From: Neptunicella plasticusilytica
Lineage (GTDB): Bacteria > Pseudomonadota > Gammaproteobacteria > Enterobacterales > Alteromonadaceae
DNA length: 64,000 nt
Reading direction: 5' to 3'
NCBI RefSeq assembly: GCF_047922965.1
Contig: NZ_CP150481.1
Location: 620,001 to 684,000 of the forward strand
In this document: in pieces, positions 52,777-61,841 of the stretch
How positions within the stretch are numbered: the stretch's first letter is position 1
Layout: every line of letters begins with the position of its first letter
The notes under the pieces: generated by a model
Seen by the model: only the letters and a program-made list of their open reading frames with translations
What the model was told of the DNA's origin: nothing
Database searches by the model: none
Program-made: the position numbers and the translations under genes

Positions 52777-53628
52777 CTAATAAAGGCTGCCGGTATTAAC
52801 GATAGGTTGGGTGGCTTTATCGCCGCAAAGTACCACCAGTAAATTGCTGATCATGGTGGCTTTACGCTCTTCATCCAGCTCAACCACATTTTTCTCCTGG
52901 AGTTTATCCAGTGCCATTTCTACCATGCCGACTGCGCCTTCTACTATTTTGGTACGTGCGGCGATAATGGCGGTTGCTTGCTGACGCTGCAGCATGGCAT
53001 GAGCAATTTCCGGCGCATAAGCCAAATGGCTGATACGGGCTTCATGTACAGTGACACCGGCTTTACCCAGACGTTCCTGAATTTCATTTTTGAGTACATC
53101 AGAAATGGTTTGTGGATGGCTACGCAGAGAAATGCCGTCATCATCCTGCGGATCATAGGCATAGCTGCTGGCCATATTGCGTAGTGCTGATTCACTCTGG
53201 ATGCTGACATAGCTCTCAAAGTCATCCACTTCAAACACCGCTTCGGCGGTATCGGTAACCGACCACACCACAATGGTGGCGATTTCAATCGGGTTACCCT
53301 GATTATCGTTGACCTTGATTTTACCGCTTTCAAAATTGCGAATGCGTAATGATACGGTGCGGCGGATAAACAGCGGGATTGTCCAGCGCAAACCATTACG
53401 TTTTTCGGTCCCCACGTAGCTGCCAAACAGGGTCATCACCTTGCCCTGATTAGGTTGCACCATAAAGAAACCAAACCAGCAGATAAATACCAGTGCCGAC
53501 AAAATGGCCATTACAATCTGCAAGGTGCCGGTTAGTAAAAAGTAACCGAACAGGATTTGTAATGCCGGGAGCACTACAAAGAAAGCCAAATAACCGTTAA
53601 GTGAAAAGCCTTGTTTTTCGTTTACCAT
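52777..53628 (-). CDS. SPFH/Band-7 (stomatin-like) membrane protein
   Basis: 283 residues. Two membrane helices (about 12-58) are followed by the Band-7 domain (about 60-230): MVQPNQGKVMTLFGSYVGT, GLRWTIPLF, VVWSVTDTAEAVFEVDDFESYV, GVTVHEARISHLAYAPEIA. A charged coiled coil lies near 210-255. SPFH proteins form membrane scaffolds. It heads a small operon with DUF4177 and Arc-like genes. A strong AAGGAA ribosome site lies 7 bases before the ATG. Confidence 0.88.
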   Translation of the reverse strand: MVNEKQGFSLNGYLAFFVVLPALQILFGYFLLTGTLQIVMAILSALVFICWFGFFMVQPNQGKVMTLFGSYVGTEKRNGLRWTIPLFIRRTVSLRIRNFESGKIKVNDNQGNPIEIATIVVWSVTDTAEAVFEVDDFESYVSIQSESALRNMASSYAYDPQDDDGISLRSHPQTISDVLKNEIQERLGKAGVTVHEARISHLAYAPEIAHAMLQRQQATAIIAARTKIVEGAVGMVEMALDKLQEKNVVELDEERKATMISNLLVVLCGDKATQPIVNTGSLY

Positions 53629-53645
53629 GATATATTTCCTTAAAG

Positions 53646-53664
53646 TGATATCATATTGATATCA
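53646..53664 (-). promoter_or_regulatory. Tandem TGATATCA operator candidate for the SPFH operon
   Basis: Two perfect palindromes TGATATCA (53646-53653 and 53657-53664) are 11 bp apart, immediately downstream of a TAAATT -10 candidate. The spacing is one helical turn, as expected for ribbon-helix-helix dimers. Confidence 0.6.
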
Positions 53665-53693
53665 AATTTAGATCTGATTTTTATACTTGTAAA
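53665..53693 (-). promoter_or_regulatory. Candidate promoter of the SPFH operon
   Basis: On the minus strand TTTACA (53693-53688) and TAAATT (53670-53665) are separated by 17 bases. The -10 is weak but the spacing is ideal and the tandem palindromes follow directly. Confidence 0.45.
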
Positions 53694-53757
53694 GCATTAA
53701 TTTCATCAGACAGCCAGATCATGGATTTTGAGACACCTGTTATTGGGTTAATTGAGG

Positions 53758-54159
53758 TTACGGCTGTAACACAAGCAAATTAATCCACAGTGCCATGGCG
53801 GCCAGAAATGCCCCCCAGAACATCAGCATGCGTTGCAGTATGTGGTTGTAGGTTAAATGAACAAAAGCATGCAGATAGCGGAAAGCGACAAATAGCCAGG
53901 CACAAATAATGCCTGACATACTGTCAATGCCCAGACTGACATGCAGGGTCGCCGCAACATAAAACAACAATGGAATTTCAAACATATTGTTAAAGCAGCG
54001 AGTGGTTTTAGTCACCATCTCAGGTACGCTTTGCCCTTGCATTAATTTATAATAGCGGGCCTTAACCTGGCCGCTTTTGACACTGGCGAAACGGGTTTTG
54101 ACGGCCAGGCAGCCAACAATAAAGGTCAGCAATACCATTGCGGCCATGGGGTAAATCAT
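53758..54159 (-). CDS. MAPEG-family membrane protein
   Basis: 133 residues, four helices. TTRCFNNMFEIPLLFYVAA and FVAFRYLHAFVHLTYNHILQR match the MAPEG family (glutathione- and eicosanoid-related membrane enzymes). The bacterial role is unknown. AAGGA lies 7 bases before the ATG. Confidence 0.85.
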   Translation of the reverse strand: MIYPMAAMVLLTFIVGCLAVKTRFASVKSGQVKARYYKLMQGQSVPEMVTKTTRCFNNMFEIPLLFYVAATLHVSLGIDSMSGIICAWLFVAFRYLHAFVHLTYNHILQRMLMFWGAFLAAMALWINLLVLQP

Positions 54160-54192
54160 CGGTTATTCCTTTTTAGAGTTAGGTTTGACGGT

Positions 54193-54726
54193 TTAGACAG
54201 CGTCCAGCATAGCAGATAGCTTGTTGACGGTATTCCAGTTGCGGGCGGTGATGACAACGCCCAGCGCCTTGCCGACCAGCTCGGCCAGTTTGGAACGGCC
54301 AATGCCGTCCGGCGCATATAAATAGAAAACCTTGTCGGTTAAATGATATTGCTCAGTATCCGTTTTGACCGAATCCAGTTTGGCCAAATCCGGCTGCTGT
54401 GGTTGCGTTTCAAGAAAGAAAAAATGTAGCAGTTTGCCCTCGGTTACCGGAAACGGATTGAGTTCAATAGCCTGTTGCCATTGTTGGGCATCCAGCAGCA
54501 TTACTTTGGGCTTGAAGCCTTTGGCATCGAAAATGCCCTGACTGATGTCCTCGCTAATTGCCTGTCGATCGGCTTGCTCACTATCAAACACCATGTTGCC
54601 GCTTTGAATATAGGTCTGAATATTAGCATGACCTTTTGACGTCATAATGGCGGTGAGTTCTTTCATGGGCAGGCTGTTATGGCCGCCCACATTAATGCCA
54701 CGAAACAGCGCAATATAGCGATTCAT
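54193..54726 (-). CDS. DUF1697 protein
   Basis: 177 residues beginning MNRYIALFRGINVGGHNSLPMKEL, then FDSEQ, a central IELNPFPVTEGKLLHFFFLE, and ending ITARNWNTVNKLSAML. This is a complete DUF1697 protein, function unknown. AAGGAAAGGG precedes the ATG. The MAPEG gene is 33 bases downstream. Confidence 0.88.
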   Translation of the reverse strand: MNRYIALFRGINVGGHNSLPMKELTAIMTSKGHANIQTYIQSGNMVFDSEQADRQAISEDISQGIFDAKGFKPKVMLLDAQQWQQAIELNPFPVTEGKLLHFFFLETQPQQPDLAKLDSVKTDTEQYHLTDKVFYLYAPDGIGRSKLAELVGKALGVVITARNWNTVNKLSAMLDAV

Positions 54727-54941
54727 TTCCCTTTCCTTATCAGTGTTTCATTAGCTGTGTGATGTGATGGTATCGCCTGCGCGGATGATTTCCAGTCTTA
54801 ATTAGAACCAACAGTTTTAATTAAAGCCTTATTCATTGCTTGCATCCGTTCTGGTGCGGCTTTACATTGCCAGATAGCCGGTATGGCGTGAAACATGGCG
54901 CTATACCTATTATTGCAACCTCACTTTTAAAAGGATCCACA

Positions 54942-56180
54942 GTGTTAATTCAGGTGCCAGAGCGAATTGTTCCGCTAGACAGTATTTTACCCGACGAACC
55001 CCTATTAATGATGGGCGCAGGCCCGGTACCTATTCCGGCACGGGTGGCGGCGGCGAACGGCATTGTGATTAATCACCTGGGCGATACCATGGCGCAGATT
55101 ATCGAACAGGTTAAGATTATGTCGCGCTATGTTTTTCAAACTCGCAACGGGCATATTCTAGGTGTCGCGGGACCGGGGTCCGCAGCAATGGAAATGGCGG
55201 TGGCCAATCTGGTGGTGCCCGGCAGCAAAGTATTGAGTGTCTGTAACGGTTTCTTTAGCAGTCGACTGGCTGAAATGGCTCAGCGTCTGGAAGCCGAAGT
55301 GGTTAAGTTGCAAGTGGCCGAAGGAGAAGCGGCCTCACTGGAAAAAGTTGAAGCCTATTTGCAGCAACATAAGCCGCAAGTGCTGACCATAGTGCAGGGA
55401 GAAACATCCAATACGGTGTGTAACCACAACCTGGCGCAAATAGCAGCGTTAGCCAAGCAACATGATTGTCTGGTGATCGTGGATGCGGTTTGTACGCTGA
55501 GCACCATGCCGCTGGAGATGGATGAATGGGGAATCGATGCGGTGATTACCGGTGGGCAGAAAGGTTTGTCCTGTATTCCCGGTATATCGTTAATCGGCTT
55601 TTCGGATCGGGCCTGGCAGCATATCCAGTCCAGAAAAGATCAGTTACGCCACTGGTGTCTGGATGCCAAGCTGGCAGAACAGTTCTGGTACAAGAAGTCT
55701 TATCACTATACCGCGCCGGTTTCAGGTATTCTGGCCATTCATGAAGCGATGCGGCTGATTATTAATGAAACACTGCCAATACGCTACGAGCGTCATTTGC
55801 GCTGCTCGCAGGCGTTGCAAGCCGGTATTGAAGCACTGGGACTGCAACTGTATGTAGAGCCTAGTGCACGACTGAATTCGGTGGTCGGGATTAACGTGCC
55901 TGCTGGGGTGGAAGGCAAAGCCATTCTCAAATACATGTCGGCCCGTTACCGGGTGGAAATTTCCGGTTCATTTGGTCCCAATATAATCCGTATTGGCCAG
56001 ATGGGCGAACAGTGCCGTGCGCACAACCTGTTCCGAACTTTGCATGCGCTGGGAGCCAGTTTTATTTCCATGGGCCAGCAGCTTGATTTACCAGCCGGTG
56101 TAGCGGCATTGGAAAGTACGCTGGATAAGTACGAATTTCCGCTTCACCCGGAAGTGGAAAAGTTGTCTATTGCCCGTTAG
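54942..56180 (+). CDS. Class V aminotransferase of the alanine/serine-glyoxylate type
   Basis: 412 residues from the GTG at 54942, with AAAGGA 6 bases before it; longer frames add an unsupported 34 residues. Motifs: MGAGPVPIPARV, GVAGPGSAAMEM, cofactor D181 in LVIVDAVCTLSTMP, and Schiff-base lysine K207 in ITGGQKGLSCIPG. These are the hallmarks of alanine-glyoxylate and related aminotransferases. It is followed 183 bases later by an FMN 2-hydroxyacid dehydrogenase; both enzymes fit glycolate or serine/glycine metabolism, which is an inference. Confidence 0.88.
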   Translation: MLIQVPERIVPLDSILPDEPLLMMGAGPVPIPARVAAANGIVINHLGDTMAQIIEQVKIMSRYVFQTRNGHILGVAGPGSAAMEMAVANLVVPGSKVLSVCNGFFSSRLAEMAQRLEAEVVKLQVAEGEAASLEKVEAYLQQHKPQVLTIVQGETSNTVCNHNLAQIAALAKQHDCLVIVDAVCTLSTMPLEMDEWGIDAVITGGQKGLSCIPGISLIGFSDRAWQHIQSRKDQLRHWCLDAKLAEQFWYKKSYHYTAPVSGILAIHEAMRLIINETLPIRYERHLRCSQALQAGIEALGLQLYVEPSARLNSVVGINVPAGVEGKAILKYMSARYRVEISGSFGPNIIRIGQMGEQCRAHNLFRTLHALGASFISMGQQLDLPAGVAALESTLDKYEFPLHPEVEKLSIAR

Positions 56181-56203
56181 GGGGAAGTCGATATTCAGTC
56201 ATT

Positions 56204-56224
56204 TGGCGCCCTAATTGAGCGCCA
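56204..56224 (+). terminator. Short inverted repeat after the aminotransferase gene
   Basis: TGGCGC (56204-56209) pairs with GCGCCA (56219-56224). No T-run follows, so it is a weak terminator candidate. Confidence 0.25.
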
Positions 56225-56233
56225 GCTGCTTGC

Positions 56234-56239
56234 TATAAT
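56234..56239 (+). promoter_or_regulatory. Possible -10 box before the FMN dehydrogenase gene
   Basis: A perfect TATAAT at 56234-56239, 125 bases before the ATG. No good -35 at 16-18 bases was found, so support is limited. Confidence 0.3.
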
Positions 56240-56363
56240 ATCAAGCTAATGGTTTGATTAAGCTAAGGAATTTGGTGTTTATATCAAATTCCGTCTTACC
56301 CTGTTTTACTCTGACTGCTCCCGGTACCTAACCAACAAGCAGAAGACGAGTGTGTAACCGAGA

Positions 56364-57533
56364 ATGAGCAGTATGAACAACGCCTTGAATGACTTTTTTG
56401 ATCCTCGCTACCCGGATTCCAACTATTTACGACTGGCTGCCAAAAAGCGCATGCCCCGCTTTGCCTTCGATTATCTGGAAGGGGGCTGTATTGATGAAGT
56501 CGGGTTATCACGTAATCGTCAGCAGGTAGAGCAAATACAACTGCGCAGTGAATTGCTAAAGCCTTTTGACAAAAGCGATTTAAGCTGTGAGTTGTTTGGT
56601 CATCGTTATGACTTGCCTTTTGGGATTGCACCGGTGGGATTGCAAGGGCTGATGTGGCCAAAAGCGCCAGAAATACTGGCCAAAGCGGCGGCCGATTTGA
56701 ATATTCCCTATGTGCTCAGTACGGTGTCATCCAGCAGTCTGGAGCGGATTGCCGAAGTCTCCCAAGGGAAAGCCTGGTTCCAGTTATATAACCCCACCGA
56801 TGACAGTATCCGTCAGGATCTGCTTAAACGTATTCATGCAGTACAAATTCCGGTATTGGTTGTGACGGTCGATGTGCCGACCTTTGGTTATCGGATTAAA
56901 GATATCCGCAATGGTTTATCCATGCCCCCGAAAATGTCGTTAAGCAATATACTGCAAATGATGGCTCGCCCGAACTGGTTGTATCACACCGCACTGGCCG
57001 GAGAACCGCAGATGCAAACCTTAAAACCCTATATGCCTAAGGGGATGCCAGTGGATCAACTGGCGGCCTTTATGAATAATACCGTGATGGGTAGAGTGGA
57101 TATTGAAGGACTAAAGCCTATTCGTGATAGCTGGAAAGGCCCACTATTAATCAAAGGATTAGTGAGTGAAACCGATGTACAACATGCCATTGCCTTAGGT
57201 GCCGATGGCGTGGTGCTATCTAATCATGGTGGACGGCAACTGGATGCCGGAGAATCGCCGGTGCAAACCATGCAGCAGATTACTGAAAAATATCATGGCC
57301 AAATCAAGATACTGATGGACAGCGGTTTACGCAGTGGTTCAAACGTGGCCTGTGCGCTGGCCAAAGGCGCCGATTTTACCTTTTTGGGCCGAACTTTTGT
57401 CTATGGTGTCGGTGCACTGGGGAACAAAGGCGGTGTACATACAATTAATATGCTGAAAAAACAGCTGGAACAAACCATGAATCAGTTGCGTTGTCCCAAT
57501 GTTAAAGCGTTACCGGATTATCTGGTGACGTAG
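56364..57533 (+). CDS. FMN-dependent 2-hydroxyacid dehydrogenase (L-lactate dehydrogenase / glycolate oxidase type)
   Basis: 389 residues, the full TIM-barrel. FMN and active-site features: FDYLEGG with Y37, IAPVGLQGL, TVDVPTFGYRIKDIRNG, K264 in LLIKGL, and H288/R291 in LSNHGGRQLD. These are the residues of LldD and glycolate oxidase. The substrate cannot be chosen between L-lactate and glycolate. It sits between the glyoxylate-type aminotransferase and, 0.6 kb on, the rhamnose genes whose pathway would end in L-lactate. Confidence 0.9.
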   Translation: MSSMNNALNDFFDPRYPDSNYLRLAAKKRMPRFAFDYLEGGCIDEVGLSRNRQQVEQIQLRSELLKPFDKSDLSCELFGHRYDLPFGIAPVGLQGLMWPKAPEILAKAAADLNIPYVLSTVSSSSLERIAEVSQGKAWFQLYNPTDDSIRQDLLKRIHAVQIPVLVVTVDVPTFGYRIKDIRNGLSMPPKMSLSNILQMMARPNWLYHTALAGEPQMQTLKPYMPKGMPVDQLAAFMNNTVMGRVDIEGLKPIRDSWKGPLLIKGLVSETDVQHAIALGADGVVLSNHGGRQLDAGESPVQTMQQITEKYHGQIKILMDSGLRSGSNVACALAKGADFTFLGRTFVYGVGALGNKGGVHTINMLKKQLEQTMNQLRCPNVKALPDYLVT

Positions 57534-57588
57534 TGGTATATCATCAATCTAAATAGTAACTTTAGTAAAGCAGAATAAGCCTAATTAT

Positions 57589-58029
57589 ATGATTAGAATT
57601 GCCAGCGTTGATGATTTAACGGGTGTGCTGGATTTATATCAACAGCTTCGCCCCCAGGACCCTGATTTGGACAGCCATTTCGCCCAGCAACAATGGCAGG
57701 ATATCATCAATGATCCGCAGACCCATATTGTGGTTGCCGACATAAATGGTGAGCTAGCCTCAACCTGTGCGCTGGGTATTAACCGGAGTATTGCTAACGG
57801 CGCAAGACCTTTTGGCATCATTGAACATGTTGTGACGGCGAGTCAATTTCGACGACAAGGGCTCAGTCGCCAAGTACTGGAGTTTGCTATCGCACTGGCG
57901 TGGCAGAAAAACTGCTACAAGGTCATGTTGCTCTCGGGCGAACTATTAACACCGGCTCATGCATTATATGAATCCGTTGGTTTTAAAAGTGGTATAGAAA
58001 AAGGCTTTGTGATTAAAGCGCCGCAGTGA
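57589..58029 (+). CDS. GNAT-family N-acetyltransferase
   Basis: 146 residues beginning MIRIASVDDLTGVLDLY. The acetyl-CoA site is visible in HVVTASQFRRQGLSRQVLEFA, followed by CYKVMLLSGE and ALYESVGFKSG. The target is unknown. It lies 55 bases after the dehydrogenase gene and is followed by a strong terminator. Confidence 0.88.
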   Translation: MIRIASVDDLTGVLDLYQQLRPQDPDLDSHFAQQQWQDIINDPQTHIVVADINGELASTCALGINRSIANGARPFGIIEHVVTASQFRRQGLSRQVLEFAIALAWQKNCYKVMLLSGELLTPAHALYESVGFKSGIEKGFVIKAPQ

Positions 58030-58086
58030 GCAACAACAGTGAACAACAAAGACGGGCCAAAGCTGCAACTGAGGCCATATATGGAA

Positions 58087-58121
58087 AAAAATGCCGTTCA
58101 GTTTAACTGAACGGCATTTTG
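58087..58121. terminator. Strong intrinsic terminator
   Basis: AATGCCGTTCAGTT and AACTGAACGGCATT form a stem of about 14 bp with A- and T-runs at the two sides, between the GNAT gene and the convergent rhamnose isomerase gene. Works on both strands. Confidence 0.85.
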
Positions 58122-58147
58122 CTTCGGACAACAACAACTTTTATGTT

Positions 58148-59446
58148 TTACACAATCCCTGAACCGGTGTGGCCTGATGAGGGTCTTTGCACGGCGATTT
58201 GCTCGCGATAACGAGACTGACGATAGGTTTGTAACGGATTAATCGCCCCGCCAACCCGCAGTCTCGCCATGGCCAGAATAGGTGACACATCCAGATGGAA
58301 AGCGGCTTTGAGTGTATTGCTGGCCATCAGCGCATCGTTGCTCTCCTGATACCCATACAAGGCCTCACGATCCACCAGTTTGGCCTGCACAAAAGAACGT
58401 TGTACCGACTCGGCCGAATTCATCAGGCTTTCAATCGGGTCGGTGACATTGTGAGACTGATCCAGCATATAGGCAGGATTAAATCCTTCTGCCCCACGAT
58501 ATTCGGCATCCACCAGCTCATTAAAGATCAGGAACTGTTGATAAGGATTGATTGAACCGCTATCCAGATCATCATCGCCGTATTTACTGTCGTTAAAATG
58601 GAAACCGGCCAGTTTTTTAAACTGGATCAGGCGCGATACGATCATCTCGATATTCACATTCGGGGCGTGGTGGCCTAAATCCACCAGAGACTTGGCTTTA
58701 TCGCCCAGTTCCAGCGCGCATAAAATATTGGTGCCCCAGTCCTGAATCACCGTGGAGTAGAATGCCGGTTCAAACATTTTATGTTCTATAAACATCTGCC
58801 AGTCGTCCGGCAGGGCGTTATAGATCACTTTAGTCGAGTCCAGATAGCGTTCCAGCGCGCGGCTAAAATGCTGTTGTCCCGGGTGATTGCTGCCGTCGCC
58901 AACCCATACCGTCAGCGCTTTGCTGCCCAGTGTTTTGCCATACTCAATACAATCGAGATTGTGCTTGATCGCCTGTTCGCGGGTGACGGCATCGGTATGA
59001 GTCAGGCTGCCGTACTTGTAACTGTGTTTTTGGTCGGCCTGATCCTGAAAGGTATTGGAATTGACCGCATCGAATGCGAGTCCCAAAGCATCTGCCTGTT
59101 CGCGCAGGGCGGACATATCATCCACTACATCCCAGGGAAAATGTGGCGACACGGTTGGCGTACAGCGCACCAGACGATTAATCACCGCACAGTCTTGCAG
59201 TTTTTCAAAAATATTACGTGGCTCACCGATACCGGGAAAGCGGGCAAAACGGGTACCACCGGTGCCGACGCCCCAACTGGGTACAGCAATACTGAATTGC
59301 TGGGCTTGTTTAAGAATATCTTCAATATCGATATTGCTGCGCGCCAGTTTTTCACCTAACGCCTGATAATCTTGATGAATGTCCTGTTTTAACTGCTTGT
59401 TACAGTCGTCAATAAAATTAAGGTCTAGCAAATTACTCACTGACAT
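58148..59446 (-). CDS. rhaI: L-rhamnose isomerase, RhaI type
   Basis: 432 residues from the ATG at 59446. A GTG two codons later has a better-spaced AAGGA and may be the true start. Motifs: WGVGTGGTRFARFPG, HFPWDVVDD, TVWVGDGSNHPGQQHF, MFIEHKMFEPAFYST, VDLGHHAPNVNIE and GFHFNDSKYGDDDLDSGSI, consistent with TIM-barrel metal-dependent isomerases of the non-RhaA rhamnose group. It would convert L-rhamnose to L-rhamnulose. It is 13 bases after the aldolase gene. Confidence 0.88.
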   Translation of the reverse strand: MSVSNLLDLNFIDDCNKQLKQDIHQDYQALGEKLARSNIDIEDILKQAQQFSIAVPSWGVGTGGTRFARFPGIGEPRNIFEKLQDCAVINRLVRCTPTVSPHFPWDVVDDMSALREQADALGLAFDAVNSNTFQDQADQKHSYKYGSLTHTDAVTREQAIKHNLDCIEYGKTLGSKALTVWVGDGSNHPGQQHFSRALERYLDSTKVIYNALPDDWQMFIEHKMFEPAFYSTVIQDWGTNILCALELGDKAKSLVDLGHHAPNVNIEMIVSRLIQFKKLAGFHFNDSKYGDDDLDSGSINPYQQFLIFNELVDAEYRGAEGFNPAYMLDQSHNVTDPIESLMNSAESVQRSFVQAKLVDREALYGYQESNDALMASNTLKAAFHLDVSPILAMARLRVGGAINPLQTYRQSRYREQIAVQRPSSGHTGSGIV

Positions 59447-59459
59447 ATCCTTGGTAAAG

Positions 59460-61652
59460 TTAGCGGAGAAAGGCTTCATGCAGGCCACCATCGACACTGA
59501 TAATCTGGCCGGTGGTCTTGCTAAGCTGGCCAGAAACTAATAAATAGGCCGCTTCTGCCTGATCTTCCGGGGTGATAGGCTGACGAGTTAGAGTACGTTG
59601 GGCATAAAATTCTGCCAGTTTACTGCGTAGCGTATCGTCATCGTCATCTGCAGAAAAAGGCACAGCGTATTTACTCAGTGATGCAATTACCCTGTCGCGC
59701 GGAAACATGGTACTGCCTTTCACTACGGTTGCCGGTGCCAAACCGTTTACGTTGACCAGTGGCGCCAACTCAACCGCCAGTTCGCGTACCAGATGATTGG
59801 CAGCAGATTTGCTGGTGTCGTAAGCCATTGAACCTTTCTTGGCCACCACACCGTTAACGCTAGTGGTTAACACTAGTGCACCGGGTAATTGTTGCTGTTG
59901 CCATATTTTGGCCGCTTCGGTACCGACGATATATCCACCTTTTACATTCACCGCAAAACTGGCATCAAACATTTCATCGTGATCCATTCCATTCTGGCCA
60001 GGAGCCAGAAATACTCCGGCGGTAACAATCACTTTATCAATCCCGCCATAAGCCAGAATGATCTGGTCAAACATGGCTTTAACACTACTACGATCGGCGA
60101 TATTCACATTTAAGGCGATGGCCGGGCCGCAGCCGGACAGTCCGCTGCCCGCCACGCCAATTCCCTGGCCATAAATATGCTGCAATTCTTCGGCGGTTTG
60201 TCTGGCCGCTTCGATACGTAAATCCGCACACACCACATGCGCGCCTTCGGCAGCAACACGATGGGCGGTGGCTTTGCCTATGCCGTCACCGGCGCCAATC
60301 ACTACCACAATATCCCTCGCCAGCGGTTTTTCTTTTGGCATACGTTGTAGTTTGGCTTCTTCCAGTGCCCAGTATTCAATATCAAATGCTTCCTGAGCCG
60401 GCAGGGCTGTGTATTCGCTGATGGCTTCTGCTCCGCGCATCACTTCAATCGCGCAGTTATAAAATTCGGTGGTTACGCGCGATTCACTCTTGTTTTTACC
60501 CCAGCCAATCATGCCGACACCAGGGATTAATACCACTGTGGGACTGGGATCACGCATCGCTGGAGAATCATCGTGCTTGCACTGGTTATAGTAAGCGATG
60601 TAATCACTACGATATTGTTCAAGACCTTGTTTGAAGGTTTCAATCAGGCTGTTCAAGTCGCCGCTTTGCGGGTTCCAGTCCAGATACAGCGGTTTAATTT
60701 TGGTGCGCAGAAAATGATCCGGACATGAAGTGCCCAGCTCCGCCAATCGCGGTGCATCAACACTGTTGACAAAGCGCAAGGTTGGCTCGTCGGTCTGAAT
60801 GGTGGCGATAAATTTGGCTTTGCTGGACAGCAAGCCACGGGCCACCGGCAAAAAACGGGTTAATAAATTGTCACGCTCTTGCTCGCTTAAGCTCGAAAAC
60901 TTGGCACCACCAAAAGTGTTGTCGCCTTTATCATGTTGTTCGATAAAGCGCCCGGCTTGCTCAATCACCCACAACGAGGTTTCATAGCAATCTTTACTTT
61001 CATCCTCCCAATTGGTGTGTCCATGTTGTCCTAGCAGCACCCCCTTGATATCCGGGTTTTTCTCATAGACTTCGGCACACAATTTGGCTGCTTCCCAACC
61101 GGGACGCATCCAGGGCACGTAGGCCAGTGCACCGCCCCAAACCTTCTGGGTCAGTCGTTCCTGATCCTTGCAAGAGGCGATGGATATCACCGCATTGGGG
61201 TGTAAATGATCCACATGTTTGTTCTTGATCATTGAATGTAGCGGGGTATCAATAGATGAGGCGCGCGGGTTAAGACAGAATACGCAATGAGGGAATAACC
61301 CTACCATCGCATCTTCTCCGGCCGATTTATAGCCGGTTTCCGGCATTTGTTGATATACCTCATCCAGTGCTTGCAGTTTATCTTCGTATAACGAGGCAAA
61401 ATTGGCTCTGGTGGCAGTGCGTAAATCGCCGCCTGAGCCTTTTACCCAAAGAATTTCGACTGACTTGCCGGTGAGTGGATCCTTTTCAATTAATTTAGCC
61501 GAGGTGTTACCACCACCTGTATTGGTGATGCGCTGGTCTGAACCGAGTAAATTGGAACGATAAACCAGGTTATCGACGGCTTCCAGTTTGTCGGCGACTT
61601 CGTCAGACCAGAGGTAATTAACATGGCGAAATTCGTGCTGCGAGTCCTGCAT
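59460..61652 (-). CDS. rhaEW: Bifunctional rhamnulose-1-phosphate aldolase / short-chain dehydrogenase
   Basis: 730 residues from the ATG at 61652, chosen over an in-frame start 54 bases upstream. N-terminal class II aldolase/adducin domain (about 20-420) with TNTGGGNTSAK, DTPLHSMIKNKHVDHLHPNA and GHTNWEDESKD; C-terminal SDR domain (about 465-730) with VVVIGAGDGIGKATAH, the catalytic YDTSK in MAYDTSKSAAN, and a terminal ISVDGGLHEAF. It would split rhamnulose-1-phosphate and oxidise lactaldehyde. Divergent from the DeoR-type regulator. Confidence 0.93.
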   Translation of the reverse strand: MQDSQHEFRHVNYLWSDEVADKLEAVDNLVYRSNLLGSDQRITNTGGGNTSAKLIEKDPLTGKSVEILWVKGSGGDLRTATRANFASLYEDKLQALDEVYQQMPETGYKSAGEDAMVGLFPHCVFCLNPRASSIDTPLHSMIKNKHVDHLHPNAVISIASCKDQERLTQKVWGGALAYVPWMRPGWEAAKLCAEVYEKNPDIKGVLLGQHGHTNWEDESKDCYETSLWVIEQAGRFIEQHDKGDNTFGGAKFSSLSEQERDNLLTRFLPVARGLLSSKAKFIATIQTDEPTLRFVNSVDAPRLAELGTSCPDHFLRTKIKPLYLDWNPQSGDLNSLIETFKQGLEQYRSDYIAYYNQCKHDDSPAMRDPSPTVVLIPGVGMIGWGKNKSESRVTTEFYNCAIEVMRGAEAISEYTALPAQEAFDIEYWALEEAKLQRMPKEKPLARDIVVVIGAGDGIGKATAHRVAAEGAHVVCADLRIEAARQTAEELQHIYGQGIGVAGSGLSGCGPAIALNVNIADRSSVKAMFDQIILAYGGIDKVIVTAGVFLAPGQNGMDHDEMFDASFAVNVKGGYIVGTEAAKIWQQQQLPGALVLTTSVNGVVAKKGSMAYDTSKSAANHLVRELAVELAPLVNVNGLAPATVVKGSTMFPRDRVIASLSKYAVPFSADDDDDTLRSKLAEFYAQRTLTRQPITPEDQAEAAYLLVSGQLSKTTGQIISVDGGLHEAFLR

Positions 61653-61699
61653 AGATAATATTCCGGCTCTATCAAGTTTGAATGTGCAACCAATTATAA

Positions 61700-61736
61700 T
61701 CATCAATCAGTCATTTTCAATCATTAAATTGTCATT
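61700..61736. promoter_or_regulatory. Phased TCATY repeats between the rhamnose genes and their regulator
   Basis: TCATC at 61700 and TCATT at 61711, 61721 and 61732 recur every 10-11 bp in the 189-base divergent gap. Direct repeats on one helix face suit DeoR-type regulators, and the regulator gene lies next to them. Confidence 0.5.
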
Positions 61737-61841
61737 ATCGAACAATTGTGCTCTAATGTTGTAAATAATGTTAATATTTTTGCTCATTTTGAACGCTTGA
61801 TTTAGTGTTTCACAACCAAAATATAACAAAGGGCAATCACA

